Numbered from the stretch's first letter, positions 17,859 through 27,709 are shown. The stretch: DNA of 64,000 bases from Paraglaciecola arctica (GCF_018861065.1 NZ_JAHKQO010000015.1:186001-250000); one strand, 5' to 3'. Notes: generated by a model from the letters alone, not told the origin. Translations and numbers: made by a program.

Positions 17859-20474
17859 CTATGGCAGACTTTTAGTTATTTTTTCAAATAAATCTTTACT
17901 CAAACCTTGGGTGTCTCCAATCCGCATAAGCTGATGCTGCATAAGCTGCTGTCTGGTCTCATCCACTTTTTGCCACTGTATTAAGGGCGTAATAATCCGA
18001 GCTGCCACTTGAGGGTTAACCTCATTTAGTTTTATCAGGTAATCAGCGACAAATTTGTAACCTGAACCGTCAATATTGTGGAATCCGGCAACATTAAAAA
18101 AGCTAAATGTTCCGATTAACGCACGAACTCTATTCGGATTACTGATAGTAAATTGACTGTGTCCCATCAACATAGTTATACGTGACAGAATATCAGTACG
18201 ATCGGTGTTAGCATGTAACGCAAACCATTTATCCAAAACAAGGGGATCAGCTTGCCACTTTTGTTCAAATTCCAACATTAGCTTTTCAAATAAGCTCAAA
18301 TCTCCCAGTTGTGCTGCATTGAGTACCCCTAAGGTATCAGTCATATTGTCCGCTTTACTAAATTGTTCATTCAAAAGAGTTTTAGTATCTGAATGTCCAG
18401 AAAGCGTTAAATACTTAAGGGCCAAATTACGCATCTTTCTTTGTTCGACCTGTATCGGTTCATAGGCATAGGCCTTCATTTCAAACGCAGAATATAGGGC
18501 AAGCCAGTCTTTTTGGAAGGTTTGCGCTAACGCAGCAAATAAGCGTTTTCTTGACTGATTTAAAACATCAATATCTACGCGATTCTTTTGTTGGAATAAG
18601 GTTTCAAAACTAGGAAGCGTGAGCATTTCTGCTTTTAATGCTAAGGTGATATCAGTAGCTTGAAAAACAGGTTCAAACATAGCCACAGTTTCTTTAATTG
18701 ACGCCTCTTGTTGCTGAGCAGTTTTAGCACCTAAGTTATGAATGCAGTCACTAAATAACATTTGTGCCGCGTCCCAACGTGCAAATTCGTCGGGCGAACC
18801 CAACATCACATTTTCCAACTGCTGTTGGCTGTATTCGTAATTAAGTCGAACGGGCGCAGTGAATCCATGCAGTAGCGATGGAATTGGCTTAGAATTTACG
18901 TCTTTGAATTCTAAACTCTGAGTTGTGTCTTTGAGTTCAATTGTGGTTTGTACATCATTAGCATTATTGAGTTTCAACGCCTCGCGTTTATCATTGAGTA
19001 AACTAAATTGAATAGGTATCACCAAATTTTGCTTTTCTTTTTGATCAAAAGTCGCTGAATGAGACTGTTCAAAATCTATTCGATAGGTCTTAGTATTTGG
19101 ATCATAAGCATCTTTTACGACTACCTGAGGCGTTCCAGATTGGCCATACCAACGACGAAATTGAGACAGATCTTTATTATTGGCATCTTGCATGGCTTGT
19201 ACGAAATCATCACAAGTCACGGCTTGCCCATCGAAGCGTTCAAAGTACAGTTTTATACCCGCTAAAAATCCAGATTTTCCTAACAAGGTGAACAACATTC
19301 TGATTACCTCAGACCCTTTGTCGTATACAGTCACAGTATAGAAATTATTCATTTCAATTACTTCGTCAGGCCTAATTGGATGCGACATCGCGCTAGCATC
19401 TTCAGCAAATTGACGCTCTCGAATAATTCTGACGTTTTGAATACGGTTAACGATTGAAGAGGACATATCAGCACTAAATTGCTGATCGCGAAAAACCGTT
19501 AACCCTTCTTTCAAACTTAGTTGAAACCAATCTCGGCAAGTGACTCTATTCCCAGTCCAATTATGAAAATACTCATGGCCTATTACGGCTTCAATATTAA
19601 AATAATCTTCATCGGTAGCAGTTTCTGCATCAGCTAATACAAATTTGCTGTTAAATACATTTAGCCCTTTGTTTTCCATCGCTCCCATATTAAAAAAGTC
19701 TACAGCGACTATCATATAAATATCGAGGTCGTATTCTAATGCAAACTCGGTTTCGTCCCATCTCATGGCATTTTTAAGTGAATCGAGTGCGTGCTGCCCT
19801 CGACCAATCATGCCTTTATCTACAAAAAGTTCCAATGCAATAGTTCTGCCCGACTGGGTGACAAAAGTATCTTTCAACAGGTCAAAATCGCCGGCGACTA
19901 AAGCAAATAGATAACATGGCTTATAAAAAGGATCTGACCATTTTACCCAGTGTTTTCCACCTGGTAAGTCGCCATAATCGATTTTATTGCCATTGGAGAG
20001 CAAATAGGGAAATGCTTCCTTATCCGCAATAATCGTCACATCGTATTTAGCTAATACATCTGGTCGATCCAAAAAGTAGGTTATTTTTCTAAACCCTTCC
20101 GCCTCGCATTGCGTACAATATGCTCCAGCTGAAAGATAGAGCCCTTCTAGGCTAGAGTTTTCTTTTGGATTAAGGGTATTTTCGATACGCAATTCAAATT
20201 CATTACAACCATTATCTATATCAATAGTCAACGTGGTCTCTGTTAGCTGATATGAACTGATAGCTACGCCATCAATTTGTATTGAATTTAGACTAATACC
20301 TTCGCCATCTAAAACAAGTGCGTTGTTATGTTGTCCATTTCTTGTGACTTGTGAAACACACACCACTTTTGTGTTTGTTTCTAATAAAGTGAATTCGAGA
20401 TCGACATGATTGATTGAGAAATCTGGTTGTTGATAATCAGCTCGTTTTTTTACAGCGGGAAGTATAGTGGACAT
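17859..20474 (-). CDS. pepN: Aminopeptidase N (M1 family)
   Basis: A cytoplasmic zinc metallo-aminopeptidase of broad specificity that completes peptide degradation. It is 871 residues, close to the E. coli enzyme. The exopeptidase signature GAMEN is at 264-268. The zinc site HEYFH is at 300-304 with E323 as third ligand. The C-terminal half is the helical DUF3458-type domains seen in proteobacterial PepN. The ATG at 20474 has a GAGG Shine-Dalgarno. A terminator upstream separates it from nhaC. Confidence 0.96.
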   Translation of the reverse strand: MSTILPAVKKRADYQQPDFSINHVDLEFTLLETNTKVVCVSQVTRNGQHNNALVLDGEGISLNSIQIDGVAISSYQLTETTLTIDIDNGCNEFELRIENTLNPKENSSLEGLYLSAGAYCTQCEAEGFRKITYFLDRPDVLAKYDVTIIADKEAFPYLLSNGNKIDYGDLPGGKHWVKWSDPFYKPCYLFALVAGDFDLLKDTFVTQSGRTIALELFVDKGMIGRGQHALDSLKNAMRWDETEFALEYDLDIYMIVAVDFFNMGAMENKGLNVFNSKFVLADAETATDEDYFNIEAVIGHEYFHNWTGNRVTCRDWFQLSLKEGLTVFRDQQFSADMSSSIVNRIQNVRIIRERQFAEDASAMSHPIRPDEVIEMNNFYTVTVYDKGSEVIRMLFTLLGKSGFLAGIKLYFERFDGQAVTCDDFVQAMQDANNKDLSQFRRWYGQSGTPQVVVKDAYDPNTKTYRIDFEQSHSATFDQKEKQNLVIPIQFSLLNDKREALKLNNANDVQTTIELKDTTQSLEFKDVNSKPIPSLLHGFTAPVRLNYEYSQQQLENVMLGSPDEFARWDAAQMLFSDCIHNLGAKTAQQQEASIKETVAMFEPVFQATDITLALKAEMLTLPSFETLFQQKNRVDIDVLNQSRKRLFAALAQTFQKDWLALYSAFEMKAYAYEPIQVEQRKMRNLALKYLTLSGHSDTKTLLNEQFSKADNMTDTLGVLNAAQLGDLSLFEKLMLEFEQKWQADPLVLDKWFALHANTDRTDILSRITMLMGHSQFTISNPNRVRALIGTFSFFNVAGFHNIDGSGYKFVADYLIKLNEVNPQVAARIITPLIQWQKVDETRQQLMQHQLMRIGDTQGLSKDLFEKITKSLP

Positions 20475-20513
20475 TATATCCTCAATAATAAAAATGAATT
20501 AACTAGAGAGACT

Positions 20514-20542
20514 AAAATTGCTGCCTGCTAAGCAGCAATTTT
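20514..20542. terminator. Terminator of the NhaC-family gene
   Basis: AAAATTGCTGC (20514-20524) pairs with GCAGCAATTTT (20532-20542) around a 7-base loop, just after the stop of the antiporter gene. The arms themselves supply the U-tract. Confidence 0.85.
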
Positions 20543-20547
20543 ACACA

Positions 20548-22047
20548 TTAGACCTTTGTTTCTAAGGGCTCTTTTAGTTGCTCAGCGTCGGCATTAACCT
20601 CTGGAATGGGTATACGCAAAATTTTAATGCCAAGGTAAGCATAGATAATGGCTAACACGGGGTTAATTAAATTAAAAAACGTATAGAATATATAATCTAA
20701 CGGGTTAACAGCTAATACACCGTGCATATATACACCACAAGTATTCCATGGAATAAGAGGTGACGTTAAGGTGCCACCATCTTCCAAGCTACGGGATAAA
20801 TTTAGCTGATGAAGTCCACGTTTTTCAAATTCATTTTTGTACATTCTACCAGGCATAACAATTGCCATATATTGATCTGCAGTGATGATATTAGTACCAA
20901 TACTCGTCAAAATCGTTCGGGTAATCATATCTCCAGCTGATTTTGCACCTTTTAAAAACGCGCTAACTGCTCGTTTAAGTAAACCCACTCTTTCCAATAC
21001 GGCACCGAATGTCATGGCACACATGATTAACCAAATGGTATTCAGCATGCTTGACATCCCACCTCGGCTTAACAAGTCATTCAAAGTGTCACTTGGAGTA
21101 GAAAACGATACGCCGTCAAACAAAGCTGTCCAAACTACAACTATTGAGCCACGAAGCGCACTTACACCTTCTCCAGCTAAACTGGCGATAACGTCAGGTT
21201 GAAATACTGCAGCCCATACGCCACCTAACAAAGCCCCGATTGCAACAGCGGGAAACGCTGGCACTTTTTTAATGGCCATAGTTAACAATACCAATAGTGG
21301 TACTAACATATGTAAACCCAAATTAAACTCTTGCTGCAACAAGGTTTGCATTTCTTGAATACTGCTGGCAGCTTCGGGTAAATCTGCCCCTAATCCAATC
21401 ACTACAAACAAAATCAGTGTCAGGACAATACTTGGTATGGTTGTCCACAACATATATTGGATATGTTCAAACAAATTAGTACCAGCTATAGCAGGTGCCA
21501 AATTAGTTGTTTCTGACAGTGGCGAGATCTTATCTCCAAAATAGGCCCCCGATATAATTGCGCCGGCGGTGATTGCTTCAGACATTCCCATTCCTATAGA
21601 CACGCCCATTAGCGCCACACCAACAGTGGCAGCCGTAGTCCAAGAACTTCCAATACTCATAGCAACGACTGCACAAATAAGACAACTGGCCGCATAAAAC
21701 ATCGACGGGTTTAGTAAATCCAATCCGTAATAAATTAAGGTGGGAACCGTCCCAGCCAACATCCATGTACCAATAAGCGAACCAACAGCTAACAAAATAA
21801 GAATTGCGCCTAAGGACCGAGAGATCCCTTTGATGATGCCTTGTTCAATATCATCCCAACTATAACCATTCTTTAGACCGATTATTGCTGCGATACCCAT
21901 GGCTATCAATAATGCTATTTGATTAGGACCAAACGAGGAATTATCTTCAAATAAATAGACCGAACCGCCTAACAGTGCGACTAAAATTATGATTGGTATT
22001 AGTGCATCAGATAATGAAGCTTCGGCTTTTGTTTTTTCAATTGTCAT
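20548..22047 (-). CDS. NhaC-family Na+/H+ antiporter
   Basis: A polytopic inner-membrane protein of 499 residues with about 11-12 hydrophobic helices. The segments MSIGSSWTTAATVGVALMG, GAYFGDKISPLSETTNLAPAI and LVPLLVLLTMAI match the NhaC/YqkI-type antiporter family, which exchange Na+ for H+; some members instead exchange organic acids or move amino acids. The start is at 22047. It lies 37 bases after the NSS transporter gene and is likely co-transcribed with it, so it may recycle the Na+ brought in by that symporter. The coupling is an inference. Confidence 0.85.
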   Translation of the reverse strand: MTIEKTKAEASLSDALIPIIILVALLGGSVYLFEDNSSFGPNQIALLIAMGIAAIIGLKNGYSWDDIEQGIIKGISRSLGAILILLAVGSLIGTWMLAGTVPTLIYYGLDLLNPSMFYAASCLICAVVAMSIGSSWTTAATVGVALMGVSIGMGMSEAITAGAIISGAYFGDKISPLSETTNLAPAIAGTNLFEHIQYMLWTTIPSIVLTLILFVVIGLGADLPEAASSIQEMQTLLQQEFNLGLHMLVPLLVLLTMAIKKVPAFPAVAIGALLGGVWAAVFQPDVIASLAGEGVSALRGSIVVVWTALFDGVSFSTPSDTLNDLLSRGGMSSMLNTIWLIMCAMTFGAVLERVGLLKRAVSAFLKGAKSAGDMITRTILTSIGTNIITADQYMAIVMPGRMYKNEFEKRGLHQLNLSRSLEDGGTLTSPLIPWNTCGVYMHGVLAVNPLDYIFYTFFNLINPVLAIIYAYLGIKILRIPIPEVNADAEQLKEPLETKV

Positions 22048-22084
22048 AAATTTAAACTATCCTGAAAAGTCTAGATAAGCTGTA

Positions 22085-23422
22085 TTAACCAGCGATAGAA
22101 CGATAAAACATAATGGCTATCACTACTGGACAGACAAAACGTACATACCACGGCCAAATTTTCCAGAAAACACTATGTTCAGCTTGTTCATTACCTAGTT
22201 TTAATTCCGTCAAAATTTGATCACGCTTCCAGACCCATCCAGCAAATATGCATAACACTAAACCCAGTAAAGGCTGACTATATTTAGTAGTTAAATCAAT
22301 GACCAATCCAAATAAGCTCCCCATATTCAATGCAATAGTAGAACTCAGTGCAAAGATAATCAGCGTTAATGTCCATACTGCTCGTTTTCTATCAATTCCC
22401 TTACTTTCGACTACAAAAGCAACCGGTACTTCAAGCATCGATATGGAAGATGTTAATGCCGCTATTATCATTAGTGCGAAAAAAACAAAGGCCACATATA
22501 TGCCGACGGTTCCCATGGTTTCGAATAACGAAGGAAGTACCGCAAATATTAGATTAGGACCTTCAATTAGTGCACCACTATCAGAAAATATTTTCACACC
22601 GTTATGCAAAGCCACATACATAGCAGGAATAATTAGCATACCTGCTAAAATTGCGACACCTATATCCACTAACGCCACTGAAGCCCCGAGTGTCGGTAAG
22701 TTTTCATTTTTGCTGACATAAGAACCATATACCAACATAGTACCGACCCCTAACGACATAGAGAAAAACGCTTGCCCCATTGCACTAATCAATAGGTCTG
22801 GTTCCATGATTAAACTAAAATTAGGGAGTAAATACGCTTTCCAACCTGCTGCGGCACCATCTTGAGTAGATACATAGATGATTAATAATCCAATGATTAA
22901 GAAAAGAGCAGGCATTAATCGAACTGACCAAAGTTCAATCCCTTGTTTAACACCTCCCGTAACTATACTGGCGGTTAAACATAAGAAGATGCCTGAGAAA
23001 AGTATGTCTCTGGTGTATGAAGAAGAAATTAACCAAGTTGAAATCGTTTCTTGACCAACCATATTACTGATGGTTTGCAAAAAGTGCGATAACATCCAAC
23101 CGGCAACTAAGGCATAAAACGAAAGGATCAATGAAACAGTCACAAATCCCCACACCCCCGTAGCGCGCCCAATTTTACTGCCAGATATTTTGCCCAGCGC
23201 GTCAACCATATTCGAACGTGTCGCTCTACCAATGATTAATTCAGCCATCAGCACTGGATAGGCGAGAAGGAATGCGAGTATGATATATACTAAAACAAAT
23301 GCTGCGCCACCATTGCTGGCTACTTGAGTGGGAAACCCCCATATATTCCCTAGACCTACTGCTGAACCAGCAGCAGCCAGCACAAAACCCATTCGAGACG
23401 AAAACTCTCCGCGTACCGCCAT
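22085..23422 (-). CDS. Sodium-dependent neurotransmitter-type (NSS/SNF) amino acid symporter
   Basis: An inner-membrane Na+-coupled importer of 445 residues. The start GEFSSRMGFVLAAAGSAVGLGNIWGFP is the hallmark TM1 of the NSS family, containing the unwound substrate and Na+ site. About 11-12 helices follow, and the short cytoplasmic end has no regulatory domain. Bacterial members such as LeuT, Tyt1 and MhsT take up hydrophobic or aromatic amino acids; the exact substrate is not deducible. It is followed by the NhaC antiporter gene in the same direction. The ATG is at 23422. Confidence 0.92.
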   Translation of the reverse strand: MAVRGEFSSRMGFVLAAAGSAVGLGNIWGFPTQVASNGGAAFVLVYIILAFLLAYPVLMAELIIGRATRSNMVDALGKISGSKIGRATGVWGFVTVSLILSFYALVAGWMLSHFLQTISNMVGQETISTWLISSSYTRDILFSGIFLCLTASIVTGGVKQGIELWSVRLMPALFLIIGLLIIYVSTQDGAAAGWKAYLLPNFSLIMEPDLLISAMGQAFFSMSLGVGTMLVYGSYVSKNENLPTLGASVALVDIGVAILAGMLIIPAMYVALHNGVKIFSDSGALIEGPNLIFAVLPSLFETMGTVGIYVAFVFFALMIIAALTSSISMLEVPVAFVVESKGIDRKRAVWTLTLIIFALSSTIALNMGSLFGLVIDLTTKYSQPLLGLVLCIFAGWVWKRDQILTELKLGNEQAEHSVFWKIWPWYVRFVCPVVIAIMFYRSIAG

Positions 23423-23465
23423 GTGTTGCCCTTATTATTTTTATTATTATATTTAAGAATTTAAA

Positions 23466-23484
23466 AGGCTGCATAATGCAGCCT
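23466..23484. terminator. Terminator after prc
   Basis: AGGCTGCAT (23466-23474) is the reverse complement of ATGCAGCCT (23476-23484), a compact stem. Read on the minus strand it is followed by TTTTAAATT. It lies 4 bases beyond the prc stop and before the NSS transporter gene. Confidence 0.75.
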
Positions 23485-23488
23485 CTTC

Positions 23489-25528
23489 TTAATTTTTGTC
23501 GCTGTTAATGGCGTACTTACCCATAGTTAACACATCGTAGGTAATGTTCGCCGCTTCTTCTAAAAACGGATCGACCGATTCTAATTCTTCAGGTAAGTCT
23601 TCCAAGTTCTCTACTTTTTCTAACCCTAAACGCGCCAGACGTTCATTCGTGCGCATAAGGCTACGTTTTTCATTTTCATTTTTCTCTTGAAGACGCTCTG
23701 CTTCAACCAAAGAAATTGTTTTGTCTTCCTTCTTAATTCTGTAACGCTCTAAATCTTCGTATATATAATTAAATTCCTTTTTAATTCTTTGATTATGCAG
23801 CTCTGTTAAACCTTTTACAGTATTTTTATTTTCACCAAAAGTTGTGTAATTGGCTCTAGCAATACTGTCCCAAGGCAAAGCGTTTTCTTCTTGGCTTTCC
23901 CCCCAATCAGCATGCTCTATGACAGATGGAAATAAAATATCCGGGATTACTCCTTTGTGCTGAGTACTGCCACCATTGATTCTGTAAAATTTCGCAATAG
24001 TAAACTGAACACTACCTAGTGGATTTTCGTACAAGTCATAAATGCGTCCAAGTGGACGATGTTGTTGCACTGTACCTTTACCAAAAGTTTGTTCGCCTAG
24101 AATCAATGCGCGATTATAGTCCTGCATAGCTGCGGCGAAAATTTCTGATGCTGAAGCACTGTATCTGTCTACCAAAACAGTCAAAGGACCGTCGTAAAAA
24201 ACCTTACCGTCTACATCTTTTTCGAGTCGAATACGCCCTGCTCCATCGCGTATTTGTACAACTGGGCCTTTATCAATAAACAATCCCGATAGCAAAGTGG
24301 CTTCAGTTAACGAGCCGCCTCCGTTGCCACGCAAATCAACAATTACCCCCAAAACACCTTGTTCGTTAAGGCTATCTATTTCTTTCTTAACGTCTTTGTG
24401 TAAGTTATTGTAGAAAGAAGGAATAGAAATAACACCTAACTTCTGATCTTTATGTGGACCATCTTTAGGAATATAGACTTCGGATTTGGCCGCCCTATCT
24501 TCTAACTTAATTTTGTCTCGGGTTAATTTAACCACTACAGGTACTGAAGACTCAGAGGAACCTTTCACCACTTGTAATTTTACAATGCTGCCTTTGGGTC
24601 CTTTAATAAGTTCAACGACCTCATCTAAACGCCAGCCGATAACGTCGACAAATTCATCGTCGTCTTGGGCAACACCCACTATTTTGTCTTCAGGCTTAAT
24701 GTTGTTTGACAAATCTGCTGGTCCGCCAGGAACCACACTTCGTATAACCGTATAGTCATCTTCACTAAGCAGCACCGCGCCAATCCCTTCGAAAGAAAGG
24801 TTCATTTCCATTTGAAAACGCTCAGCGTTCCTCGGTGATAAATAACTGGTATGCGCTTCTATGCTGCGGGCAAACGAATTCATTACCGTTTGAAATACAT
24901 CTTCGCTAGAGGTCTGAGTTAGGCGTTTAATAGCGCGTTCGTAGCGTTTTGTCAGTAATTCTTGTGTTTTAGGCCAATCTTTACCCGCTAGTTTTAAGTT
25001 GAGGGCGTCGTACTTGACTCTTTGACGCCACAACTCATCTAACTCTTGAGTATTCTTAGCCCAAGGTGCATCTTCACGATCGTAATTAAATTTATCGTTA
25101 GGCTTTGCAAAATCAAATTCTTTATCTAATAAGGTTAATGCGTATTCGTATCTTTGTGCGCGTCGCTGCATATTAAGTTGATAAATTTCATAGGCAATAC
25201 TTAAATTGCCTCGCTCAATTGCATCATCAAATTTACTTTTATATGCTTCAAAACTCTTGATATCTTCTGCGGTAAACACATTTCGATTAAAATCGAGAGA
25301 CCGAATAAAGCGGTCAAAAATCTTGAGTGACAAGGCATCATCTAAATCAATTTGTTTATAGTGAGATCGTAAAAATTGTGAGGATACCCTTTTTGCTGCA
25401 GCCACATGTTGTGACTCTTGTGTCAATTTGGGTAAATCTTTCACACCCAAACTACTCTCTATTGCTAAAGAGCCAGAACTCATCACCAATAAGGCTGATG
25501 CCACTGAAATACGAATTGATTTAATCAT
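23489..25528 (-). CDS. prc: Tail-specific carboxy-terminal protease Prc
   Basis: A periplasmic S41 serine protease that trims or degrades proteins from their C-termini, including cell-wall hydrolases and mis-tagged proteins. It is 679 residues. A signal peptide is visible at 1-22 (SVASALLVMSSGSLA). A PDZ domain is at about 240-330, and the protease core contains IVDLRGNGGGSLTEA, YSASASEIFAAA (catalytic serine) and FGKGTVQQ (catalytic lysine 25 residues later). Its C-terminal DUF3340 region is present. It starts 4 bases after proQ, the conserved proQ-prc pair. Confidence 0.96.
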   Translation of the reverse strand: MIKSIRISVASALLVMSSGSLAIESSLGVKDLPKLTQESQHVAAAKRVSSQFLRSHYKQIDLDDALSLKIFDRFIRSLDFNRNVFTAEDIKSFEAYKSKFDDAIERGNLSIAYEIYQLNMQRRAQRYEYALTLLDKEFDFAKPNDKFNYDREDAPWAKNTQELDELWRQRVKYDALNLKLAGKDWPKTQELLTKRYERAIKRLTQTSSEDVFQTVMNSFARSIEAHTSYLSPRNAERFQMEMNLSFEGIGAVLLSEDDYTVIRSVVPGGPADLSNNIKPEDKIVGVAQDDDEFVDVIGWRLDEVVELIKGPKGSIVKLQVVKGSSESSVPVVVKLTRDKIKLEDRAAKSEVYIPKDGPHKDQKLGVISIPSFYNNLHKDVKKEIDSLNEQGVLGVIVDLRGNGGGSLTEATLLSGLFIDKGPVVQIRDGAGRIRLEKDVDGKVFYDGPLTVLVDRYSASASEIFAAAMQDYNRALILGEQTFGKGTVQQHRPLGRIYDLYENPLGSVQFTIAKFYRINGGSTQHKGVIPDILFPSVIEHADWGESQEENALPWDSIARANYTTFGENKNTVKGLTELHNQRIKKEFNYIYEDLERYRIKKEDKTISLVEAERLQEKNENEKRSLMRTNERLARLGLEKVENLEDLPEELESVDPFLEEAANITYDVLTMGKYAINSDKN

Positions 25529-25532
25529 TATT

Positions 25533-26177
25533 TTACCTTTTAGAACGAGCCAACCTCAGGTTTTCCAACTGAACTTTGACAACCATTCCTGTATCAAGTT
25601 GCACTTGAATGCCATCTTTACTGACATCTGTGATAGTTGCGGGCATAGGACTCTTGCCAATTTTCACTGTTACTGCTGTTCCTGCAACGATATGTTGTTG
25701 CTCCAAACGTTCAGCGGGGGGCTTTTTAACCTTGGTTTGATCTTGTTTAACAACTTTTGAAGTAGGTTTAAATTTCGGTGCCTCTTTCTTTTTAAAGTTA
25801 TTTTTTACTTCTGCACCGGCTGCTTTTTGTTCTTTACGCTTTTCTGCTACTTTAGCTTTACTTTCGTCTAGCTGTTTTTTAGCGTGTTCGATATGTTCAT
25901 CTTCAATATCTGCAACTTCATTGCCATCCAAATCAATGCGTTTCGCACCATTTTTGATGCAATGCAAGTAACGCCAACTATTGGTGTAATGCCTTAATGA
26001 CGAACGTAGCAATGTTTTACTGACGCGCTCTTCGTTCTCTAATCGTTCAGCTAAATCTTGAAAAATACCAATTTTTAAAGGTTTAGCATCACCCTTGTTA
26101 CTAAAACAGGCGGGGAATTGTTCGACTAGGAAGCCAATGACTTCTTTGCTGTTCGTAAATTTCTGTAGATTGTCCAT
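25533..26177 (-). CDS. proQ: RNA chaperone ProQ (FinO domain)
   Basis: A global RNA-binding protein that stabilises small RNAs and mRNA 3' ends and was first known for its effect on the ProP osmoregulator. Residues about 8-120 form the ProQ/FinO domain (VIGFLVEQFPACFS, LKIGIFQDLAERL, LRHYTNSWRYLHCI). A basic, Lys-rich linker (about 95-160) leads to a C-terminal Tudor/KOW-like domain (VAGTAVTVKIGKSPMPATITDVSKD). Length is near the family norm. It sits between the acidic gene and prc, all in one direction. Confidence 0.95.
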   Translation of the reverse strand: MDNLQKFTNSKEVIGFLVEQFPACFSNKGDAKPLKIGIFQDLAERLENEERVSKTLLRSSLRHYTNSWRYLHCIKNGAKRIDLDGNEVADIEDEHIEHAKKQLDESKAKVAEKRKEQKAAGAEVKNNFKKKEAPKFKPTSKVVKQDQTKVKKPPAERLEQQHIVAGTAVTVKIGKSPMPATITDVSKDGIQVQLDTGMVVKVQLENLRLARSKR

Positions 26178-26197
26178 TCAGTCTTCTAGTTAGTTCG

Positions 26198-26485
26198 TTA
26201 ACGGGGTTCTTGGTGCTCATCATCCCAAGTTGCTAGAAGTTGGTCAACCCAGTCATACAAATCATCTTCATCAATATCGAGTAAATGAGCATCTTCTCGC
26301 CAATTTTCCCAAATATATTGGATCATATTCTCTAAAGACGTCGAATTTATGTCTTCATCAGCTTTATCATAAAGCATATGAAGAATAGTATTTATCCTAT
26401 CCGTAGCGTCAGGCGCTCGCTCGTCCCAAAAATCCATATCCTCAACTGTTGCCAGAACCACTTGAATATCGATACTGCTCTTCAC
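26198..26485 (-). CDS. Small acidic protein of unknown function between msrC and proQ
   Basis: A 95-residue protein that is extremely rich in Asp and Glu (well over a quarter of residues) and in Trp (five: FWDERAP, YIWENWRED, YDWVDQ, TWDDEH). No signal peptide or membrane segment is visible, and it should be helical and cytoplasmic. The start is a GTG at 26485 that overlaps the msrC stop as GTGA, with GGGAG upstream, so the two genes look translationally coupled. I do not recognise the family. The acidic nature next to the basic RNA-binding ProQ is notable, but a functional link is only speculation. Confidence 0.7.
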   Translation of the reverse strand: MKSSIDIQVVLATVEDMDFWDERAPDATDRINTILHMLYDKADEDINSTSLENMIQYIWENWREDAHLLDIDEDDLYDWVDQLLATWDDEHQEPR

Positions 26486-26982
26486 GCCGATTTACTCCCA
26501 GAATTATCTGTTACCACCTTACATATGGCGCCTTGTAATATATCTACAATACGACTAAGCCCCGTTTGGTCTTCAAGATCAAACCTGGCAATTTCAGGGC
26601 TATCGATATCAAGGACACCAATAATCTGGTCATCTTTTAAAATAGGCAACACAATTTCTGAATTTGAAGCGGCATCACAAGCAATATGTCCTGAAAACTG
26701 ATGCACATCTTCAATTAATTGAATGGAATTTTCGGAAACTGCTGTACCACATACCCCGGTGCCAATTGGGATACGTATACAGGCGGGTTGTCCGTGAAAT
26801 GGTCCCAAAACTAATTGGTCGTCTTTTAACAAATAAAATCCTGCCCAATTTACTTTTTCTAATCCCCAATAAAGTATTGCACTTATGTTCGCCATATTGG
26901 CGATTAAATCTTGCTCACCAGCAACTATTGCTTCGATTTGTTGTGCCAATTGCACATAGTGTTGCTGTTTGTTTTGTACCAT
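26482..26982 (-). CDS. msrC: Free methionine-(R)-sulfoxide reductase (GAF domain)
   Basis: A cytosolic GAF-fold enzyme that reduces free L-methionine-(R)-sulfoxide. With the ATG at 26982 (chosen over the TTG at 26991; AGG lies about 10 bases upstream) it has 166 residues. The three conserved cysteines are at 68, 78 and 102, with the same spacing (10 and 24) as in the E. coli enzyme. VNWAGFYLL and GVLDIDSPE are family motifs. The arrangement msrC-(acidic gene)-proQ-prc parallels the enteric msrC-proQ-prc order with one insertion. Confidence 0.93.
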   Translation of the reverse strand: MVQNKQQHYVQLAQQIEAIVAGEQDLIANMANISAILYWGLEKVNWAGFYLLKDDQLVLGPFHGQPACIRIPIGTGVCGTAVSENSIQLIEDVHQFSGHIACDAASNSEIVLPILKDDQIIGVLDIDSPEIARFDLEDQTGLSRIVDILQGAICKVVTDNSGSKSA

Positions 26983-27010
26983 CAATTTCAACCTAATATA
27001 AATTTACTTT

Positions 27011-27709
27011 CTATTTAGAAGCGTTTTGCAAAGCAAAGACTACCTTAACCCTTGCCTCGGTCAACATTTCTCCAGCTTGGTAACTTTCAGACGCTTGGAA
27101 TTGCCGCGCTTTAGCCATTATTGGCGCAGGCTGCCCTGATGTTTGCTCTAATATGGATATTACACCAGATAATTTCAAGCCCAATACCTTAGCCATATCC
27201 GTTGCTCGTTGTTGCGCGTTTATTAAAGCTTGTTGTAACGCAGCTTGGTAATGCTTGTCAGCTTGGCTATTTGAAAAAATAAATTGATTAATATGACTCA
27301 CACCAAGGTTTAGAACGGCATCTATTGACTGTTCGTATTTGGTTAACGAATCTAAAGTTACCGTTATCTGCCTAGTTAGAATAAAACCTTTTTGTTCTTG
27401 GGTGTTATTTTTGTATTCAATCCAAGGATTAAATCGTATTTGTAAAGATTGCACCTGTTGCTTATCGACACCTATTTCGAATAGGGCTTGTATTACCGAG
27501 TTCGACTTTTCAATAATGGCTTGGTTAAGGTGGGCTGCAACTTTTCCCTTTTCCTCAATAGACAAACTAAAACTAAAGCGATCTGGGACACTTTGTATGC
27601 TTCCCGCACCAAAGACCTCAATGCTCTTGTGTTGTTTAACGTTAGAGTTTTCTTTAGCAAAGGTATTGCCAATCAAAAGCGTGAGACAAAATAGTAGACA
27701 AATTCGCAT
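27011..27709 (-). CDS. SIMPL (DUF541) domain periplasmic protein
   Basis: A 232-residue exported protein. Residues 1-18 look like a signal peptide (MRICLLFCLTLLIGNTFA). The rest matches the SIMPL/DUF541 domain: IEVFGAGSIQSVPDRFSFSLSIEEKG at the start and AQQRATDMAKVLGLKLSGVISI in the second half. Members such as YggE and BP26 are periplasmic or outer-membrane-associated, form ring assemblies in some cases and are tied to stress; the molecular role is unclear. It lies 28 bases upstream of msrC and may be the first gene of that unit. Confidence 0.85.
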   Translation of the reverse strand: MRICLLFCLTLLIGNTFAKENSNVKQHKSIEVFGAGSIQSVPDRFSFSLSIEEKGKVAAHLNQAIIEKSNSVIQALFEIGVDKQQVQSLQIRFNPWIEYKNNTQEQKGFILTRQITVTLDSLTKYEQSIDAVLNLGVSHINQFIFSNSQADKHYQAALQQALINAQQRATDMAKVLGLKLSGVISILEQTSGQPAPIMAKARQFQASESYQAGEMLTEARVKVVFALQNASK

